Shown here: positions 61,214 through 64,000 of the stretch, piece by piece | How positions within the stretch are numbered: position 1 is the first letter of the stretch | How the letters are laid out: every line of letters starts with the position of its first letter | Assembly (NCBI RefSeq): GCF_003056055.1 | Contig: NZ_PYFP01000001.1 | Location: 620,001-684,000 of the forward strand | Length of the DNA: 64,000 bases | Source: Glaciimonas sp. PCH181 | GTDB lineage: Bacteria > Pseudomonadota > Gammaproteobacteria > Burkholderiales > Burkholderiaceae_D | Direction: 5' to 3' | Notes under the pieces: generated by a model | Told to the model about the DNA's origin: nothing | What the model saw: the letters and a program-made list of their open reading frames with translations, nothing else | Databases searched by the model: none | Translations under genes and position numbers: made by a program

Positions 61214-61891
61214 ATGACATTTTCATTGACTGCTTATTGTCCCAAAACCCGCATGGTCGGCGTTGCCATCACCACGTCGAGTATCAGTGTCGGCAGCCGT
61301 TGCCCTTGGGTGCGCGGGCGGGTTGGAGCGGTTGCCACGCAAAACGTGACTTTGCCTAGCATCGGCCAGGATATTCTTGAACTGCTGGAAGGCGGGCTAT
61401 TACCGAAAGCAGCGCTTGATAAAGTCTTGCAAAAAGACAACTTTAGCGAGTATCGGCAGGTAATGGTGGTCGATACGCAAGGACGCATCGCGCATTTCAC
61501 CGGCGATAAAATCCTGGGCACCAACGCAGTTGTCGTCGGTAATGGTTGCATTGCGGCGGGCAATTTGCTGTCAACGAAAGATGTTCCGCGTGCGATGGTC
61601 AGCGCATTCGAGGCAGCTGACGACCAACATCTTGCCGAACGTTTATTGCGTGCTCTGAGCGCTGGGATTGCTGCTGGTGGAGAGGTTGGCCCGGTCCATT
61701 CCGCCGCACTGTTGGTCGCAAGTGATTTGGCGTGGCCGTTGGTCAATCTTCGGGTCGATTGGGAAGAAAATGGCCCGGTTGAACGCTTGCGAACCTTGTG
61801 GGATATGTATCAGCCGCAAATGGATGAGTATGTCGCACGTGCGCTGAATCCGGCAGCAGCACCAAGTTATGGCGTGCCAGGCGATGAGTGA
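61214..61891 (+). CDS. DUF1028 Ntn-hydrolase-like protein
   Basis: 225 residues of the DUF1028 family: FSLTAYCPKTRMVGVAITTS, SVGSRCPWVRGRVGAVATQ, GCIAAGNLLS and the C-terminal LDM/YQPQ region. The family has the N-terminal nucleophile hydrolase fold but its reaction is not well established; amide or ring-amide hydrolysis is a reasonable guess. It overlaps the ArgE-like gene by 8 bases. Confidence 0.85.
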   Translation: MTFSLTAYCPKTRMVGVAITTSSISVGSRCPWVRGRVGAVATQNVTLPSIGQDILELLEGGLLPKAALDKVLQKDNFSEYRQVMVVDTQGRIAHFTGDKILGTNAVVVGNGCIAAGNLLSTKDVPRAMVSAFEAADDQHLAERLLRALSAGIAAGGEVGPVHSAALLVASDLAWPLVNLRVDWEENGPVERLRTLWDMYQPQMDEYVARALNPAAAPSYGVPGDE

Positions 61892-63089
61892 AGCGGCCGT
61901 TACAGCGATTAAAAGCAGGGAGTTGATAGACCGACTGGTGGGCTTTAACACCGTCAGTCGCGAATCAAATCTGGCATTGATTGACTTCATCCGCACGTAT
62001 CTTGCCGGTTACGGGATCGAATCCGAACTGCATTTTAATGAAACGCGCGACAAAGCCAATCTGTTCGCAACGATTGGTCCGCGTGACCGTGGCGGCGTGG
62101 TGCTTTCTGGCCATACCGACGTGGTCCCGACAGACGGCCAGAACTGGACCAAACCGCCATTTGAGATGGTTGAAGAAGATGGTCGTCTGTATGGGCGCGG
62201 CACGGCTGACATGAAATCGTTTATTGCCGTTGTGCTGGCTTTGGTTCCCGATTTTGTAAAAATGGATTTGCAGTTGCCGATTCATCTGGCCTTTTCCTAT
62301 GACGAAGAAATCGGCTGTCTGGGCGTGCGCTCTTTACTAGCGTCGCTTAGTCAGCGGCCTATCAAGCCAATTGCCTGCATCATCGGTGAGCCAACCGAAA
62401 TGCGAGTAGTTAGCGGTCATAAAGGAAAAATGGCAATGCGCTGCAAAGTGCACGGTACAGAAGGGCATTCTGCGTATGCGCCGTATGGCGTCAACGCCAT
62501 CGAATATGCCGCTAAATTGATCAATCGTCTGTCACAGCTCGGCGAGAAGCTGGCCGAAGGTGAGATTAATCCGCGCTTCGATCCCCCGTTTAGTACTTTA
62601 CAGACCGGCACGATTCAAGGCGGGCGCGCACTGAACATGATTCCTGGAGAGTGTCGATTTGACTTCGAGGTACGCACGCTGCCATTATTCGACCCACAGT
62701 GTGTGGCGGACGATATCAAACATTTTGCTCAGCAAGAGCTATTGCCGAAAATGCAGAAAAAATCGGCAGCCAGCGATATTTCCTTTGACTTGCTATCTAG
62801 TTATCCCGGTCTTGACAGTCCCGACGATTTATCTATCGTGCGTTTGCTGAAAATGATCATGGGGTCGGAGCGGGCTGAGACCGTTAGCTATGGCACTGAA
62901 GGCGGCTTGTTTACTGCCGCAGGCATCCCCACGGTAGTCTGCGGCCCCGGCAGTATGGCGCAGGGTCATCAGCCGGATGAGTTTATTGCCGTAGCGCAGG
63001 TAGCATTATGCGAGCAATTTTTGCAGCGGCTAGGCGTGACGTTGTGCAGCGTTGATCATAGTATTTTGCTAGCCCCTGACAATAAATAA
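61884..63089 (+). CDS. ArgE/DapE-family deacylase (M20 peptidase)
   Basis: 401 residues from the ATG at 61884; an earlier ATG at 61869 in the same frame would add 5 residues. Zinc residues: LSGHTDVVPTDG (His, Asp), GRGTADMKS (Asp), DEEIGCLGV (catalytic Glu and ligand Glu), IGEPTEMRV and a C-terminal His in MAQGHQPDE. It cleaves an N-acyl group from an amino acid. In this cluster it could release the amine from an N-formyl or N-acyl product of ring cleavage. It overlaps the DUF1028 gene, so the two are coupled. Confidence 0.9.
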   Translation: MSEAAVTAIKSRELIDRLVGFNTVSRESNLALIDFIRTYLAGYGIESELHFNETRDKANLFATIGPRDRGGVVLSGHTDVVPTDGQNWTKPPFEMVEEDGRLYGRGTADMKSFIAVVLALVPDFVKMDLQLPIHLAFSYDEEIGCLGVRSLLASLSQRPIKPIACIIGEPTEMRVVSGHKGKMAMRCKVHGTEGHSAYAPYGVNAIEYAAKLINRLSQLGEKLAEGEINPRFDPPFSTLQTGTIQGGRALNMIPGECRFDFEVRTLPLFDPQCVADDIKHFAQQELLPKMQKKSAASDISFDLLSSYPGLDSPDDLSIVRLLKMIMGSERAETVSYGTEGGLFTAAGIPTVVCGPGSMAQGHQPDEFIAVAQVALCEQFLQRLGVTLCSVDHSILLAPDNK

Positions 63090-63223
63090 TATTGTTTACG
63101 ATTTTTTCGCTGGGTTACTCTGAGTTCAGTGTTTTTTCAGACTGCCCGGTTGTTTTTTGTTCTTCCTCACCGCATTGCGGCCCGTAAAACCACCTATAAA
63201 ACCTATAAATAATGGAGATAGTC

Positions 63224-64000
63224 ATGTCAAAATTAAATGTAAATTCACCGATCTGGAAACGTGCAAGCCGTACACTATTTTGCGCGATAGTCTTAACTGC
63301 CGTGACCAGCACGTCACAGATGGCTTTTGGACAAGATACGATTAAACTTGGTTTTATCGGACCGATGACGGGTGGCAATGCGCAGCAAGGCTTGGGTGCG
63401 CGCAATGGTTTTCTGCTGGCAATTAAGGAAGCAAACGCCAGCGGCTATCCGTATCGGGTTGAGGGCGTGGCGCTGGATGACGCCTCCGATCCGGCGGTGG
63501 GCGTGTCTGCCGCGCTTAAACTTGTTAATGATAATAAGGTTATCGCGGTAACCGCCCATTGGAACAGCCCGGTGGCGCTGGCAACCACGCCGGTATTCAA
63601 CCGCTATCAGATGCCAACCGTCATTTGGGGCGCGATCAGCCCTAAAATTACGGAGGCAAATATGCCCGTCGTGACCCGCGTTACGCCGACGCTTGAGCAG
63701 GAAAACAAGCCGTTGGCGGATTGGGCAGCGAAGTCATATAACAAGAAAAAAATGGCGATTGTTTCGGATACCAGTGACTATGGTGCGGCCAATACAGCAG
63801 CGATGTCTGAATATTTCACTGCTGCTGGCGGTACGATCATCAGCAAGGCTTCAGCGCCGGTCGGCACCACCGATTTCCAGTCAATGTTGACTAAGATCAA
63901 GGCTAGTAATCCGGATATTATTTACTTCGGTGGCGTTATTACAGAAGCAGCATTGATCCGCAAACAAATGACGGCGCTTGGCATGGCGCATATTCCGATG
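63224..64000 (+). CDS. Branched-chain amino acid-type ABC binding protein (partial)
   Basis: The gene runs off the window after 259 codons. ATG at 63224 with TGGAGAT upstream. Signal peptide to about residue 36 (MAFGQD), then the Leu/Ile/Val-binding fold (family 6): IKLGFIGPMTGGNAQQGLGA, GVALDDASDPAVGVSAALKL, DYGAANTAAMSEYFTAAGG. It follows the ArgE-like gene by 134 bases and probably starts the transport operon for the substrate of the monooxygenase cluster, with permeases and ATPases expected beyond 64000. Confidence 0.92.
   Translation, partial: MSKLNVNSPIWKRASRTLFCAIVLTAVTSTSQMAFGQDTIKLGFIGPMTGGNAQQGLGARNGFLLAIKEANASGYPYRVEGVALDDASDPAVGVSAALKLVNDNKVIAVTAHWNSPVALATTPVFNRYQMPTVIWGAISPKITEANMPVVTRVTPTLEQENKPLADWAAKSYNKKKMAIVSDTSDYGAANTAAMSEYFTAAGGTIISKASAPVGTTDFQSMLTKIKASNPDIIYFGGVITEAALIRKQMTALGMAHIPM

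Noticed and set aside
1..64000. tRNA, rRNA or CRISPR array
   Set aside because: No cloverleaf-like segment with a TTCGANNC arm, no rRNA block and no regularly spaced repeats were noticed; a covariance-model scan was not possible here.

Overview
The window looks like a chromosome segment of a Gram-negative betaproteobacterium of the order Burkholderiales, most likely family Oxalobacteraceae (Collimonas/Glaciimonas/Herbaspirillum-like). This is inferred from the gene set: two Burkholderiales-type general porins, a DPVTGR-type pseudopilin, Ku-LigD, many ABC transporters with small catabolic operons, and moderate G+C. No species is claimed. No rRNA, tRNA, CRISPR array, integrase or intact insertion sequence was recognised.

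Region 1 (1-14.5 kb): a minus-strand TonB-dependent copper receptor, an unusual DsbC-like oxidoreductase, then one tightly coupled plus-strand operon (3854-13602). That operon encodes a type II secretion / type IV pilus-like machine: a major GspG-type pseudopilin, a lytic transglycosylase, GspF, GspE, three inner-membrane assembly proteins resembling PilM/GspL, PilN and PilO/GspM, a GspC/PilP-like protein, a lipoprotein secretin, and three minor pseudopilins. An orphan NarL/RcsB-type response regulator follows. No prepilin peptidase or PilT is present.

Region 2 (14.7-23.5 kb): a DNA-repair block. A PRC-barrel protein is followed by Ku and a three-domain LigD (non-homologous end joining), a small unknown protein, a FAN1-type VRR-NUC nuclease and a predicted PD-(D/E)XK nuclease fused to a Rad3/DinG-like Fe-S helicase.

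Region 3 (23.5-32.7 kb): loosely packed, stress-flavoured single genes. These are a divergent NRAMP-family transporter, a polytopic membrane protein with a 23-residue membrane peptide downstream, a cold-shock protein, an orphan CHASE3 histidine kinase, an RcnB-like protein, a repeat-bearing lipoprotein and a BON-domain protein. Two decayed gene remnants lie here (xanthine-dehydrogenase-type and carboxymuconolactone-decarboxylase-type).

Region 4 (32.7-37.8 kb): a LysR regulator divergent from a polar-amino-acid-type ABC importer whose operon contains a ureohydrolase of the agmatinase family. Import and hydrolysis of a guanidino compound is the likely function.

Region 5 (37.8-53.3 kb): an IclR regulator and a porin face a long plus-strand catabolic cluster. 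It contains a sugar ABC importer, a rhamnose-mutarotase-like protein, two MaoC-type proteins (one lacking the catalytic His), a Gfo/Idh/MocA oxidoreductase, a solute-binding protein without a signal peptide, a CaiB/BaiF CoA-transferase, an MFS carrier and a lactonase-type amidohydrolase. The C-terminus of a broken short-chain dehydrogenase lies at its end. The set resembles a mutarotase-dehydrogenase-lactonase sugar oxidation route joined to CoA-thioester chemistry.

Region 6 (52.2-64 kb): a minus-strand operon (mandelate-racemase-type enzyme, amino-acid ABC importer, porin) is divergent from a GntR/FCD regulator, with two operator-like palindromes between them. Downstream is a plus-strand cluster: an HpaB-like two-component flavin monooxygenase, its reductase, RidA, a DUF1028 Ntn-type protein, an ArgE-like deacylase and the start of a branched-chain-amino-acid-type binding protein. 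The layout recalls the Rut pyrimidine pathway and suggests oxidative opening of a nitrogen-containing ring or amide.
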